Below are positions 9,387 through 18,660 of a stretch of DNA of 39,581 nt, in pieces. Source of the stretch: Myxococcales bacterium (GTDB lineage: Bacteria; Myxococcota_A; Polyangia; Polyangiales; Polyangiaceae). Position 1 is the stretch's first letter, and each line of letters begins with the position of its first letter. The stretch is taken from NCBI GenBank assembly GCA_025355005.1, contig JANXLV010000297.1:1-39581 (forward strand). The letters are read 5' to 3'. A program made the translations under genes and the position numbers. The notes beneath the pieces were generated by a model. The model ran no database searches. It was not told the origin of the DNA and was given only the letters and a program-made list of their open reading frames with translations.

Positions 9387-10853
9387 ATGACTCTTCGAAC
9401 CCTCGCGGTCGGGCTCATTGGTCTTTCCCTCGCCGGCGCGGCGTTCGTCGCCTGCGGCTCGTCTACCAACGACGGCAGCGGCTTCGTCAACCCCACCAAC
9501 GAGGGCGGCACCAGCGGCGGTGAAGGGGGCGGTGGTCTCTTCGGCGGCGGCGGTGGTGACGACGCCGGGCCTGCGTGCGTCGGTCTCCAGTGCCAGCAGA
9601 TGAAGTGCGGCGGCGGCGGTGACACCACGGTCACCGGCACCGTGTTCGCGCCGAACGGGAAGCTGCCGCTCTATAACGTCATCGTCTACGTCCCGAACAC
9701 GAAGGTCGCGGACCTCACCCAGGGCGTCACGTGCGACCAGTGCGGCGCCGCTGCGTCCGGCAATCCAGTCGTGAGCACGCTCACGAACCCGGATGGCACG
9801 TTCACGCTGAAGAACGTCCCGGTGGGAACGAATATCCCGCTCGTCATGCAGCTCGGCAAGTGGCGCCGCCAGATCACCATCGGCGAGGTGAAGAGCTGCA
9901 CCGAGAACAAGCAGACCGATCCGCAGCAGACACGCTTGCCGAAGAACCAGACAGAGGGAAACATCCCGCACATCGCGCTCACCACCGGCAGCGCCGACAA
10001 CCTTGGCTGCATGCTCCCGAAGATCGGCCTGGATGCCTCCGAGTTCGGCAACGGCGCGGATGGCTACGGCAAGGCCGTGCACGTCTACAAGGCCGGCGGC
10101 GCACAAGGTCCGACGGGCGCCACGGACGCAACCCCGTTCTGGAACGACGCTACGAAGCTGAAGACCTACGATCTCGTGCTCCTCTCTTGCGAGGGAACCG
10201 AGAACGTCGGCGCCACCAAGAACGCCACGTCCTTCACCGCCGTGAACGACTACCTGAATGCAGGCGGGCGCGTCTTCACGACCGACTACATGTACACTTG
10301 GTACAAGGACTCGCCGGACCCCGCCATGAAGGCCGTCAGCACGATCCCCGGCGGTGCGCCCGTCGAAGGCGGCGACTTCGGCGGATTGAGCGGCCCGGGC
10401 GATCCGCTCACCATCGACACGAGCTTCCCGAAGGGAATGGCGTGGTCGCAGTGGATGAAGACCATCTTCCCCGCGTCCTCCACCGTGAAGAACGGCCAGG
10501 TCGAGATGGACGTGGTCTTCGGAAACATCACCACCACGGACATGACGAAGGCGCAGATCTGGGCGCGCTCACCGAACACCAACAACGCCACGATGTTCCC
10601 GCGCATCCAGACAGTGAACGTTCCGGTCGGCGCGGCCGCGGACAAGCAGTGCGGCAAGGGCGTGCACATCGATGCGCACGTCGACTCGAACGGCGCCCCC
10701 AACTCCGACCTCGTGACCACTTCCTACCCGATGGGCTGCACGCATCCGCTGTCCGAAGGAGAGGCGCTCCTCGCGTTCTTCTTCTTCGATCTGGCGTCCT
10801 GCATCCAGAACGACTCCCAGCCTCCCCCGCCTCCCGGCGGCGGCGTGAAGTAA
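9387..10853 (+). CDS. Lipoprotein with carboxypeptidase-regulatory-like and ThuA-like regions
   Basis: A 488-residue exported protein. The signal peptide ends in AFVACGS (Cys23) and is followed by a Gly/Asp/Asn-rich linker. Residues about 70-150 (TVTGTVFAPNGKLPLYNVIVYVPN to DGTFTLKNVPVGTNIPLVMQ) look like the carboxypeptidase regulatory-like beta-sandwich, a fold for cell-surface binding. The middle part (TYDLVLLSCEGTE to LNAGGRVFTTDYMYTWY) resembles the class I glutamine-amidotransferase/ThuA fold, but I see no clear catalytic triad. The protein ends in a proline/glycine tail. Its substrate or partner is unknown. It is separated by 90 bases from the YceI gene and converges on the thioesterase-like gene. 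Confidence 0.8.
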   Translation: MTLRTLAVGLIGLSLAGAAFVACGSSTNDGSGFVNPTNEGGTSGGEGGGGLFGGGGGDDAGPACVGLQCQQMKCGGGGDTTVTGTVFAPNGKLPLYNVIVYVPNTKVADLTQGVTCDQCGAAASGNPVVSTLTNPDGTFTLKNVPVGTNIPLVMQLGKWRRQITIGEVKSCTENKQTDPQQTRLPKNQTEGNIPHIALTTGSADNLGCMLPKIGLDASEFGNGADGYGKAVHVYKAGGAQGPTGATDATPFWNDATKLKTYDLVLLSCEGTENVGATKNATSFTAVNDYLNAGGRVFTTDYMYTWYKDSPDPAMKAVSTIPGGAPVEGGDFGGLSGPGDPLTIDTSFPKGMAWSQWMKTIFPASSTVKNGQVEMDVVFGNITTTDMTKAQIWARSPNTNNATMFPRIQTVNVPVGAAADKQCGKGVHIDAHVDSNGAPNSDLVTTSYPMGCTHPLSEGEALLAFFFFDLASCIQNDSQPPPPPGGGVK

Positions 10854-10863
10854 GCGGTCAGCG

Positions 10864-11646
10864 TCACGCTGCTGCGCGTTTTTCCACGTAGAGCGTCTGC
10901 ACGGCTTCGCCGATCGGTCCGCGTTCGTCGAAGATCCATGCTCGCGTGAGGCCACCGCCTCCGCTCGCGAGGAACGTCTTTGCGCGCATGGCGAACCACT
11001 CGCCGAGCGGCGTGCGCCAGAGCGACACCGTGAGGTTCACGGGGACGAAGAGATAGTCCCGCATGGGCAGCTCTGCGCTCACACCATTGGCGGAGTCCAC
11101 CATGCACAGCACCCGCGCCAGCGGCGACACGGGCTCGCCCGCGACCACGTCGATGATGAGGCGCGACCAAACTGTGGAGGGACCGGTCTTGTCGAAGCCA
11201 CCTTCATGGAAGCGCCAGTCGAGCGCGTGGGCGTAGCCGAAGTCCTGCACGTCGGGGAAGAAGGAGCTCGCGGACTCCTTCGGTCGCGGCGGGACCGGCG
11301 CAGTGAGGTTCACGTCCGGATTGCGCTCCGCCTCTTCCAGCACGCGCCACGCGGCCGCGCGGAGCAGACGCTTGCCACCGACCTCGGCGAACGCCTCACT
11401 GAGCTCGATCTTCTTTCCGGGGCGCACGGTCTTCGCGGACACGCTCATGGGTGCGAGCGGCACCGGGCCAAGGAAATCGAGGGAAAAATGCGCGACGCGC
11501 GTCCCTTCGCGCGCGCCCTCGCGATCCAGAAGCGTCCCGAGCAGCGCCGCGGGTGGACCGCCATGCTGCAGGCGCGCATCCCACGGACCCACGGTGCTCG
11601 CGCTCGGATGATAGAGGTTGTCACGCAGATCGTAGAACGCGCTCAT
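10864..11646 (-). CDS. Thioesterase-like (hotdog fold) protein
   Basis: A 260-residue cytoplasmic protein. The N-terminal part (DARLQHGGPPAALLGTLLDR, HFSLDFLGPVPLAPMSV, GKKIELSEAFAEVGGKRLLRAAAWRV) and the C-terminal half (NLTVSLWRTPLGEWFAMRAKT, GLTRAWIFDERGPIGEAVQT) form the double hotdog of the TesB/4HBT_3 acyl-CoA thioesterase-like superfamily. Such enzymes hydrolyse acyl-CoA thioesters; the acyl chain is not predictable. GGGAG stands six bases before the ATG. The gene starts nine bases after the stop of the exported protein gene at 11656-12306, so the two form an operon. Confidence 0.87.
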   Translation of the reverse strand: MSAFYDLRDNLYHPSASTVGPWDARLQHGGPPAALLGTLLDREGAREGTRVAHFSLDFLGPVPLAPMSVSAKTVRPGKKIELSEAFAEVGGKRLLRAAAWRVLEEAERNPDVNLTAPVPPRPKESASSFFPDVQDFGYAHALDWRFHEGGFDKTGPSTVWSRLIIDVVAGEPVSPLARVLCMVDSANGVSAELPMRDYLFVPVNLTVSLWRTPLGEWFAMRAKTFLASGGGGLTRAWIFDERGPIGEAVQTLYVEKRAAA

Positions 11647-11655
11647 CGCTGCTCC

Positions 11656-12306
11656 CTATTTTGGCGCCCGCGCGACGGCGAGGGCAACGCGCAGATGCTC
11701 GCGCGCCGTGTCCGAGATCCGCGCGACCTTGAGTAGGTCCGCCTCGCTCTTGCCCCGCGGGAAGAGATACACGTCGCTGGAGGTGAAGATGCCCGCGTTC
11801 GACGTGGTGGTGGCAACGACCACGGTGCCATCGCTGGTGTCGATCACGTCGACGCGATCCTTCGGATAGCTGCGCGTGTCCGCCGGATCGGCGAAATTCG
11901 CGGGGAAGAGCGTGCGCGATGCGGCGAGCGCGAACCCGGGCGGCGCGTGCGGTTCGTCATCCATGACCAGACGCGTGAGCCGCTTCATCTTCTCTTTCGG
12001 CACGCGAAACGACAGCTGCCGCTCGTCCGTGAACGCCAGCCACACGAGCCCGCGTTCCAGGCCACGCTCGCGCGCATACGGATCCGAGAGCGGAACGCCC
12101 GAGTAGACCTCCGCCTGGTAATCCATCGAGAACGTCTCCGCGCGCTCGAGCACGCGCAACGTCGGCACGCGCTGCGCGCCCGGCGCGGGCGTAACGGCCT
12201 GCGTCTTCTTCACCGCGGGCGGCTTCCTCGCGCCCGCGCCGAACGCCGTGGTGGCGCCTGCGGCCATGGCGAGGACGAGCAACGTTGTGGCGTAGGCCTT
12301 TTGCAT
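11656..12306 (-). CDS. Exported protein of unknown function
   Basis: A 216-residue protein. From the ATG at 12306 it has a clean signal peptide (MQKAYATTLLVLAMAAGATTAFGAGA) with a cleavage-like AFGA and no lipobox. I do not recognise the family. The mature part is mixed alpha/beta, with conserved-looking blocks RVLERAETFSMDYQAEVYSG, GLVWLAFTDERQLSFRVP and DVIDTSDGTVVVATTTSNAG. An upstream ATG at 12345 would place an Arg-rich tail before the signal peptide and is less likely. It is the first gene of a pair with the thioesterase-like gene. Confidence 0.7.
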   Translation of the reverse strand: MQKAYATTLLVLAMAAGATTAFGAGARKPPAVKKTQAVTPAPGAQRVPTLRVLERAETFSMDYQAEVYSGVPLSDPYARERGLERGLVWLAFTDERQLSFRVPKEKMKRLTRLVMDDEPHAPPGFALAASRTLFPANFADPADTRSYPKDRVDVIDTSDGTVVVATTTSNAGIFTSSDVYLFPRGKSEADLLKVARISDTAREHLRVALAVARAPK

Positions 12307-12364
12307 CCTGCGGCGACCATGACCCGGAGCGCGCGCCGCTGCCAAATTTGTGGCTGACTTCCTT

Positions 12365-14347
12365 CTAGATTTCGACCTGAATGCCGAGCTCGACCACCTG
12401 TCCGGGCGGCAGCTTGAAGAACGCGCTGGCCGCGACGGCGTTCTGGCTGAGCATCTTGAAGAACACCTTCCGCGGCAGACTCATCTTCGCCTTGCCGGTG
12501 AAGACCAGGGACTCGCGCCCCAGGAAGAACGACAGCTCCTTCGGGTTCACCTTCGCGCCGTGCAGGTTCATCTGGCCGATGATCTTCGGGATGTCAGGCG
12601 ACTCCATGAACCCGTAGACGATCTTCGCCGCGTGTACCCCGCAGCCCAGATCCGTCACCTCTGCGATGCGCTCGCTCTCCGGCACCTCTGGTTGGTGCTT
12701 CGTCTGCACGGTGAGGAAGATGATGTTCTCGTGCAGCGTCTTCGCGTGCTTGAAATAGTGGACGAGGGAGTGAGGCACGCCGGTGTTGCTGCTCATGAAG
12801 ACGGCGGTGCCCTTCACGCGAATGGGCTTCTCCTCTCGAAGGCTCGAGAGAAAGAGCTCCGTGGGCAGCGCAGCGGCTTGCAACACTGCGGCCAGCGCCG
12901 CGCGGCCCTTGCGCCACGTCAGCATGGTGAACGCAGTGGCGAGCGCGATCATGAGGGTGATGTATCCGCCCTCGAAGAACTGCGTCGCGTTGCTGACGAA
13001 GAAGAGGATGTCCACCAGGATGAGCGCGGTGCACACGGGGCCGATGACGTACCACCGCCACTTCCACACGCGCGTCGCGACCAGATAGAAGAGGACCGTG
13101 GTGAACGCCATGGTGCCAGTCACCGCAAGGCCGTACGCGGGCGCCAGGTTGTGCGAGCTCTTGAACGCGAGAACCAGCAGGATGCACAGCACCAGGTACG
13201 CCCAGTTGACCTCGGGGATGTAGATCTGCCCCTCGACGTCAGCGTTCGTGTGAACCACGGACACGCGAGGAAATAAGCCCAATTGCATCGCCTGATTCGT
13301 GAGCGAGAACGCCCCCGAGATCAGCGCCTGACTCGCGATGATCGTGGCGAGCCAGCTGATGATGACCAGCGAGTACACGTAGAGTGGAGAAGACGGCACC
13401 AGCGAGTAGAACACGTTGCCGTCGACGATGGCCTCGGCGTCCAGCATGCGCGCGCCCTGCCCGAGGTAGTTGATCGTCAGCGCCGGCCACACGATCCAGT
13501 ACCAGGCGCGGCGAACGGCGGGCCTGCCGAAGTGGCCCATGTCCGCATAGAGCGCCTCACAGCCGGTGATGCAGAGGTCGACGGAGCCGATCACGTAGAG
13601 CGTGGCCCGCGGGAACTTGAACATGTAGCGGGCCGCATAGGTCGGGTTCACCGCGGCGATCACGTCGGGGTGCTTCGCGAAGTTCAGCGCGCCCATCACC
13701 GCCAGTGCGCCGAACCACACCACCATCGCGGGCGCGAAGATCGCGCCGACCCGCTGCGTGCCCACGCGCTGGATCGCAAAGAGCGCGATGAGCGTGGCGA
13801 CCGAGAGCCACGGAATGTACGGGGACCACCGGTGCGTGACGACCTCCAGTCCTTCCCACGCGGACATGATGGAGAGCGACGGCGTGATCACACCGTCACC
13901 CAGGATCATGCCCGAGCCGAGCACCGCCATGGCAACGACGACGAACATTCCCTTCTGGGTGAAGAGCTTCGCCGCCTTGTCCTTCAATAGCGCCAGGATC
14001 GAGAACATGCCGCCCTCGCCGCGGTTGTCGGCGCGCATGATCAGGACCACGTACTTCAGCGTGACGACGAACGCGATCGCCCAGAAGAAGAGCGACGTCC
14101 AGCCGAGCACCTCGTCGCGGCCATAGTACTGGCCGAAGCTCATCGTGACCTTCTCCTTGATGCCGTGGGTCGAGGAGAGGTGCGAGGAGACGGTCTCGCT
14201 CATGGCGTAGAGCGGTGACGTGCCGATGTCGCCGAACACGACGCCCAGCGCGGCCCACACGAGCACGCGCATCGAAGCGCGCGGGTGATGGGTCACGTCG
14301 CCTTGCGATGGAGGATTCGCGACCGACGCCTGCGATGCTCGTGACAT
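12365..14347 (-). CDS. kup: Kup potassium uptake transporter
   Basis: A 660-residue inner-membrane protein of the KUP/HAK/KT family, which imports potassium with protons. The diagnostic N-terminal VVFGDIGTSPLYAM is present. It is followed by about twelve hydrophobic segments and a soluble C-terminal domain (VKGTAVFMSSNTGVPHSLVHYFKHAKTLHENIIFLTV), as in E. coli Kup. The C-terminus, beginning near residue 490 and ending in VVELGIQVEI, is complete. The gene lies 77 bases after the beta-galactosidase gene on the same strand. A perfect dyad directly precedes its start codon. Confidence 0.97.
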   Translation of the reverse strand: MSRASQASVANPPSQGDVTHHPRASMRVLVWAALGVVFGDIGTSPLYAMSETVSSHLSSTHGIKEKVTMSFGQYYGRDEVLGWTSLFFWAIAFVVTLKYVVLIMRADNRGEGGMFSILALLKDKAAKLFTQKGMFVVVAMAVLGSGMILGDGVITPSLSIMSAWEGLEVVTHRWSPYIPWLSVATLIALFAIQRVGTQRVGAIFAPAMVVWFGALAVMGALNFAKHPDVIAAVNPTYAARYMFKFPRATLYVIGSVDLCITGCEALYADMGHFGRPAVRRAWYWIVWPALTINYLGQGARMLDAEAIVDGNVFYSLVPSSPLYVYSLVIISWLATIIASQALISGAFSLTNQAMQLGLFPRVSVVHTNADVEGQIYIPEVNWAYLVLCILLVLAFKSSHNLAPAYGLAVTGTMAFTTVLFYLVATRVWKWRWYVIGPVCTALILVDILFFVSNATQFFEGGYITLMIALATAFTMLTWRKGRAALAAVLQAAALPTELFLSSLREEKPIRVKGTAVFMSSNTGVPHSLVHYFKHAKTLHENIIFLTVQTKHQPEVPESERIAEVTDLGCGVHAAKIVYGFMESPDIPKIIGQMNLHGAKVNPKELSFFLGRESLVFTGKAKMSLPRKVFFKMLSQNAVAASAFFKLPPGQVVELGIQVEI

Positions 14348-14367
14348 GGTGCACGAACTTATGCACC
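14348..14367. promoter_or_regulatory. Dyad abutting the kup start codon
   Basis: GGTGCA (14348-14353) and TGCACC (14362-14367) form a perfect 6-bp inverted repeat with an 8-base loop, directly before the kup ATG. No Shine-Dalgarno sequence is visible there. It could be an operator or an mRNA hairpin that hides the start. Confidence 0.4.
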
Positions 14368-14424
14368 CGCGCGCCCGCGCTGTCGTCGCGCGAGTGCTTG
14401 TTTTCCGCAGTATTTATGGTTTCT

Positions 14425-16452
14425 TTATGTGTCGACCGCGAAGAAACGCACGGTGCGTGCCGGGACTGTCACGCTGAACGCGCCCTGTGTTCCTGTGATG
14501 ACCTTCGTGGTGCGCGTGTCTCGCGCGACGAGATCCGTGAGCGTGCGCGCACCGCGGATGGAGGCGTTGGTGGTGACGGACGCGCCCGTGGGGTTCATCA
14601 CGAAGGCTGCGCGCATGACGCCTGTGTCGTCCTCGTGGACTGCGACGTGGACGTCCGGTACGTCGGCGAGGAACGTCGGTAGTGAGAGCTCCTCGATGCG
14701 GCGCGCGACCAGCGCGTCGATGCGCGGCAGATCGCCATGCGACTCGATCTCGAGGCCGCGCACGTCCAGTGGCTCCAAGAGCGGACGCATGTTGCCGTCG
14801 CGCGTCGGAACGTCCGGCCCCATGGTGACAGCGACGTCGCGCTTCTTCGCTGCGCGCAGCTCGGCGATGAACTTCGGCTTGATGCCCGCGGTGATGGCGG
14901 CGACGATCCACTTCGCGGACTTCGTGCTGACCGCTAGCGTCTCGCCGCCCGCATACGCGAACGGCACGCCGCGCGTGGACAGCGAGCGCTCGAACGCGCG
15001 AAGGAATGCCTCCGTGCGCATGGGCGGCACTTCGCCGGTGCCCAGATCGTCCTCGAGCACGCTCTCCTGCGCGCCTGCGCCGAGCAGATTGAAGAGCGCC
15101 GGCGTGATGGGCCCGAACGCATGCATCGCGCGCTGGACCCTGCGCATCGCGCGCGTGGTGACCAGCCGCACCGGTGCGATGCGACGCAGCTCCGGAAAAT
15201 TCACGTGATCCAGCGCGGAAAGCAGCGCTTTGTACTCGTCCGCGAACGGCGTGGGGTTGCCGCGGACGTCGATGGGCGCGCCCACCCAGCGATCACGGTT
15301 CACCGCCATGTAGAGGTTGAACCCGCGCAGCCCATACGCGAGCGCGCACATGAGCGTGTAGATGGAGTCCTTCTCGTCGAGCGGCGCGAAGATGGGCGGG
15401 AAGCCCGCGCCGACCTCTGCGCCGTACGGCGGTGCGCCCCTGCCCTCGCAGCGGCTCGCGAGCTCCGACGTGCGCCGCATGATCGTGAGGTGATGCTGCG
15501 GGTTCGCCGGGTGGTAGTAGTCGAGCCCCACGAAGTCGAGCACGTCGGTGATGCGCGACGGGTTCAGCGCGGTCGCTGCCTCGCCGAGCGGGAAGTTGTG
15601 GAACGTCGGGATCTGATCGAGCCCGAGCGACTTCATCTGCTCGGCCAGGCGCTGCATGCTGCCGGCCAGAAGATCCTCGTGGTATTCCATCCAGTCCAGG
15701 TGGCGCGGGAGCGCATCGAGCGTGGTCGCGTCGAACCGGTGCGGCGGGTTTGCGGTGGCAAACGCGAGCGTCTGGTCTTGCCACGCGTCGCGCAGGTCGC
15801 GCACATGGCTGTACTTTGCACGCAAAAAGGACCGAAAAAGCCGGATGGAATCGGGGTGGTAGTCCTGATCGTACGGGCCGTCGCGGAAGTACATCGCCCC
15901 TTCGTTGTCGACCTGGAGCAGCACGACGGGCCCGTTCGGGTACTGCAGAGGCGCGCACAGGGCCGACACCTGTGCGAGCCACTCACCGCTCGCCTCGAAG
16001 AACGCCTCGCTCGCGTAGCTCGGAACGGGGAACGCCGTCGGGATGAGCGGCAGCACGACGGGATTGCCCGCGGGTGTCTTCGCCTGACACTCGGGTGACC
16101 AGACGATGCGCTCAGGCAGGCCAAAGTAAGAGAGCTCCGCGTTGATATGAGGGCCAGGGCGAACGACCGCGTACATGCCGCGCGCGTGGATCTCGCGCAG
16201 GAACTTCACGAGGTCCTTGTTGCCGGTGAAGTCGAACTTGCCCGGCGCCTGCTCGTGCACACCCCAGGGCACGTAGGTGTCGACGAGGCGGAGGCCGATC
16301 GCCTTCATCGCGTCCAGCGCCGGCGCCCAGGCGGACACGTCGTGACGGAAGTAGTGCATGGAGCCGGCGTAGAGCGGCAGCTTCTCCTTGTCGCCGAGGA
16401 CGAGCCCTGCGCCAGATACCGTGACAGCCGGGCGCTTCTTCGCCGGGCTCAT
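14425..16452 (-). CDS. Beta-galactosidase-like glycoside hydrolase (clan A, GH35/GH42-like)
   Basis: A 675-residue TIM-barrel hydrolase. The N-terminus is GH35-like: LYAGSMHYFRHD, VDTYVPWGVHEQAPGKFDFTG and VVRPGPHINAELSYFGLP. The acid/base residue would be Glu184 in LLQVDNEGAMYF, and the nucleophile probably Glu346 in PPYGAEVGAGFPP. The gap of about 160 residues between them is more like GH42. The C-terminal part contains small beta domains. No signal peptide is visible, so it acts in the cytoplasm on an imported beta-linked oligosaccharide; the exact sugar is unknown. Its ATG lies one base after the stop of the AmgK-like gene (TGA-G-ATG), so translation is probably coupled. Confidence 0.86.
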   Translation of the reverse strand: MSPAKKRPAVTVSGAGLVLGDKEKLPLYAGSMHYFRHDVSAWAPALDAMKAIGLRLVDTYVPWGVHEQAPGKFDFTGNKDLVKFLREIHARGMYAVVRPGPHINAELSYFGLPERIVWSPECQAKTPAGNPVVLPLIPTAFPVPSYASEAFFEASGEWLAQVSALCAPLQYPNGPVVLLQVDNEGAMYFRDGPYDQDYHPDSIRLFRSFLRAKYSHVRDLRDAWQDQTLAFATANPPHRFDATTLDALPRHLDWMEYHEDLLAGSMQRLAEQMKSLGLDQIPTFHNFPLGEAATALNPSRITDVLDFVGLDYYHPANPQHHLTIMRRTSELASRCEGRGAPPYGAEVGAGFPPIFAPLDEKDSIYTLMCALAYGLRGFNLYMAVNRDRWVGAPIDVRGNPTPFADEYKALLSALDHVNFPELRRIAPVRLVTTRAMRRVQRAMHAFGPITPALFNLLGAGAQESVLEDDLGTGEVPPMRTEAFLRAFERSLSTRGVPFAYAGGETLAVSTKSAKWIVAAITAGIKPKFIAELRAAKKRDVAVTMGPDVPTRDGNMRPLLEPLDVRGLEIESHGDLPRIDALVARRIEELSLPTFLADVPDVHVAVHEDDTGVMRAAFVMNPTGASVTTNASIRGARTLTDLVARDTRTTKVITGTQGAFSVTVPARTVRFFAVDT

Positions 16453-16453
16453 C

Positions 16454-17503
16454 TCACGCGTACTCCGCGCCCAGCGTTCGTGCCAAGAGCGCGCCCAGAT
16501 CAGCCATGTCCTTGTCGCCGGAGAGACGCGAGAGCGCGACCTTCACCTTGCGCACCGTGGGCGTGACGAACTTCAGGAACGACGGATTGTTCTTGGTCTT
16601 GTCGATGAACACGAAGCGACCTGCGTCCTTCAGCTTACGCTGGACCGTGACCAGATCGAACTCGAGGACGACTGCGCGGGCGTCGTCACCCACGAGGCCG
16701 CGTGCGGCTGCATACTCTGCGAGGCGCTCTTCGACGAAGGCGCGATCGAACTCCTGGTAGCTGTCGTTCAGGAGCGCGACCAGATCGTAGACGCGGGGCC
16801 CGAGCAGCGCGTCCTGGAAGTCGATCCACACGAGCGAGCCGTCGTCGCGGACCATCAGGTTGCGCGATTGATAGTCGCGATGGACGAACCCGCGTGACAG
16901 GCCTGCGATGCGCTTTGCGAGCCGCGACGCGATGCCGTCGAACATCGCGCGATCGTCCGGGGGGAGCGACATGCCGCGCCCCTCGATCCCCCACTCACGG
17001 AAGTGCTCTATTTCCCAGAGCAGCAGATCTTCGTCGAATGCACGCGTGCGGACGATCGACTCTGCCGGCAGGTCCGTGAGCGCCTCCTGCGCGCGCGCGA
17101 GATCCGTGACCGCGCGCGTGTAGACGCTCTTCTTTGCGTCGGGACGGCGCAAGAGGAAGTTCGCGAGCGTGTCCTCACCCAGATCCTCGAGCAAGAGCCA
17201 GCCATCCTCCGATGCGTCGACGAGTATGTGCGGTACGTCGATGCCGCGCTCCGAGAGCAGATCGCGCACCTCCAGGAACGGCCAGCGCGCGGCGTGCACG
17301 CCCTTGTGGATCTCCTCCGGCTTGCCGCCCTCCGGGACGAACATGGCCACGGCCGTGCGCGCGCCGTGCTCCGGTGGCTGGATGCTCACGCGGAAATACT
17401 TTCGCGTGGAAGCGCCACCGGGCATCGCGATCTCGGACCACGTGGCACCCGGTGAAAACGCTGCGACGAGCTTGCCGATCTCGGCGGTCTGGAGCTGCCT
17501 CAC
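16454..17503 (-). CDS. AmgK-like sugar kinase (aminoglycoside phosphotransferase fold)
   Basis: A 349-residue cytoplasmic kinase with the protein-kinase-like fold. The catalytic loop is FVHRDYQSRNLM (Asp210, Asn215), and the metal-binding motif is WIDFQDALLGPRVYDLVALL (Asp229). These are the exact signatures of AmgK, which phosphorylates N-acetylmuramate or N-acetylglucosamine at C1 for cell-wall sugar recycling. A nucleotidyltransferase partner (MurU) is not in the window. The GTG start at 17503 has no clear ribosome-binding site, but the N-terminus fits the family length. It is 41 bases after the receiver-like gene and coupled to the beta-galactosidase gene, hinting at phosphorylation of a sugar freed from polysaccharide. 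The substrate is inference. Confidence 0.85.
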   Translation of the reverse strand: MRQLQTAEIGKLVAAFSPGATWSEIAMPGGASTRKYFRVSIQPPEHGARTAVAMFVPEGGKPEEIHKGVHAARWPFLEVRDLLSERGIDVPHILVDASEDGWLLLEDLGEDTLANFLLRRPDAKKSVYTRAVTDLARAQEALTDLPAESIVRTRAFDEDLLLWEIEHFREWGIEGRGMSLPPDDRAMFDGIASRLAKRIAGLSRGFVHRDYQSRNLMVRDDGSLVWIDFQDALLGPRVYDLVALLNDSYQEFDRAFVEERLAEYAAARGLVGDDARAVVLEFDLVTVQRKLKDAGRFVFIDKTKNNPSFLKFVTPTVRKVKVALSRLSGDKDMADLGALLARTLGAEYA

Positions 17504-17544
17504 GGGGACGGGAACTTAGCCCAAACCCCGTTGCCAAGACACAG

Positions 17545-18660
17545 CTACTTCTGGTGGACCTCGGCGATGCGCTTGCTCATACGCCCGATCGTCCGCAGCA
17601 GCGAATCACGGTTGATCGGCTTGCGGAGCAGCGGGCGCCCGTCCGGCGCGGAGCCGTGGCTGCTCACGAAGATCATCTGCGCCGCAAGAGCAGGCCACTT
17701 GCGCTTGATGGTCTCGTACATCTGGCCGCCGGTGAGCTCCGGCAGCTCCACCTTGCTGAGGATGATCTCGAAGTCGGTGTCGGCGGCGAGGAGCTCCAGC
17801 GCCATGTGCCCGGTCGACGCGTGGACCACGTCGAGCGGGCTCAGCATGCGCTGCAGGAGCTTTGCGTACGAGTCGTCGTCGTCCACGAGCAGCACGCGTG
17901 GACCGCCGCTCTTCTCCTTCTGGCGACCGGAGTCGGCGGGAGGCACGGAGCTCTGCACGCGGCCGCGCAGGGCCTCTGCGCGCTGGCTGATCGGAGGCGC
18001 GTCGGAGCGGTCGAAGACGGGCGGCGAGGAGTTCTTGTTGTTGCGCTCCGGCGTATCGCGCTGCGCGCCGCTGCGCTCCGGGGTGTTGCGCGGAGGTATC
18101 CGCGAGTCGCGTCCGTCCGCGCTGCCCTCTTGTTCGCCCTCGGGGAGGCGCCCGGGGGAGCCGCTGGTGCGGTTCGAGTCCGGCCGCTTGCCGATCCGCA
18201 GGAACGACGAAGCGCGCTCCATGTCCTCCGAGGTCTGATCGACCGCGCGCGCGATCGCGAGGGCGTGCACGATGTCGATGATCGCGGAGCACTCGGCCAC
18301 GAGCGGATCGTCGCCGGCCATCTCCTCGGAGCGCAGCGAATAGATCAGCGCGAGCCGGATGATGCGCGTCGTTGCGTCCGCGGGCGATGTGTCACCGGCG
18401 TACGCGTATCGCATGGCGGCGTCGAGGGCCAGGCGTGCCACGTCGGCCTCGCCCATCTGTCCCGCGTCGATGGAGAGCGCGCGCCAGAGATCGTGGTCAC
18501 GCATGACGGCTGCGCAGGCCAGCGCCGCGCCGATCTTGAGCCTGGTGCGAGCGCCGCCAGTTCCCAGCAGGCTCTCCAGCTCGATCGCGAGGTCGCGCGC
18601 AACAGGCGGCAGCACCTGATACATCGTCGTGAGAGACCGGACCGATTCCTGCGGTTTCAT
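17545..18660 (-). CDS. Pseudo-receiver regulator with N-terminal helical domain
   Basis: A 371-residue protein with AGGGA before its ATG. Residues about 15-145 are an all-helical domain of unknown function (TRLKIGAALACAAVMRDHDLWRAL, IIDIVHALAIARAV). A basic, Ser/Pro-rich linker contains a repeated R-x-TPER. Residues 255-365 form a receiver fold: RVLLVDDDDS (acidic pocket), FVSSHG (switch Ser) and LRKPI (Lys347). The phosphorylation site is EIILSKVELP, where the usual D-V-x-M-P reads K-V-E-L-P, so Asp is replaced by Lys303 and normal phosphorylation is impossible. There is no DNA-binding domain. It is paralogous to the protein at 23150-24115. It lies between the second amylase and the AmgK-like gene. 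Confidence 0.85.
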   Translation of the reverse strand: MKPQESVRSLTTMYQVLPPVARDLAIELESLLGTGGARTRLKIGAALACAAVMRDHDLWRALSIDAGQMGEADVARLALDAAMRYAYAGDTSPADATTRIIRLALIYSLRSEEMAGDDPLVAECSAIIDIVHALAIARAVDQTSEDMERASSFLRIGKRPDSNRTSGSPGRLPEGEQEGSADGRDSRIPPRNTPERSGAQRDTPERNNKNSSPPVFDRSDAPPISQRAEALRGRVQSSVPPADSGRQKEKSGGPRVLLVDDDDSYAKLLQRMLSPLDVVHASTGHMALELLAADTDFEIILSKVELPELTGGQMYETIKRKWPALAAQMIFVSSHGSAPDGRPLLRKPINRDSLLRTIGRMSKRIAEVHQK

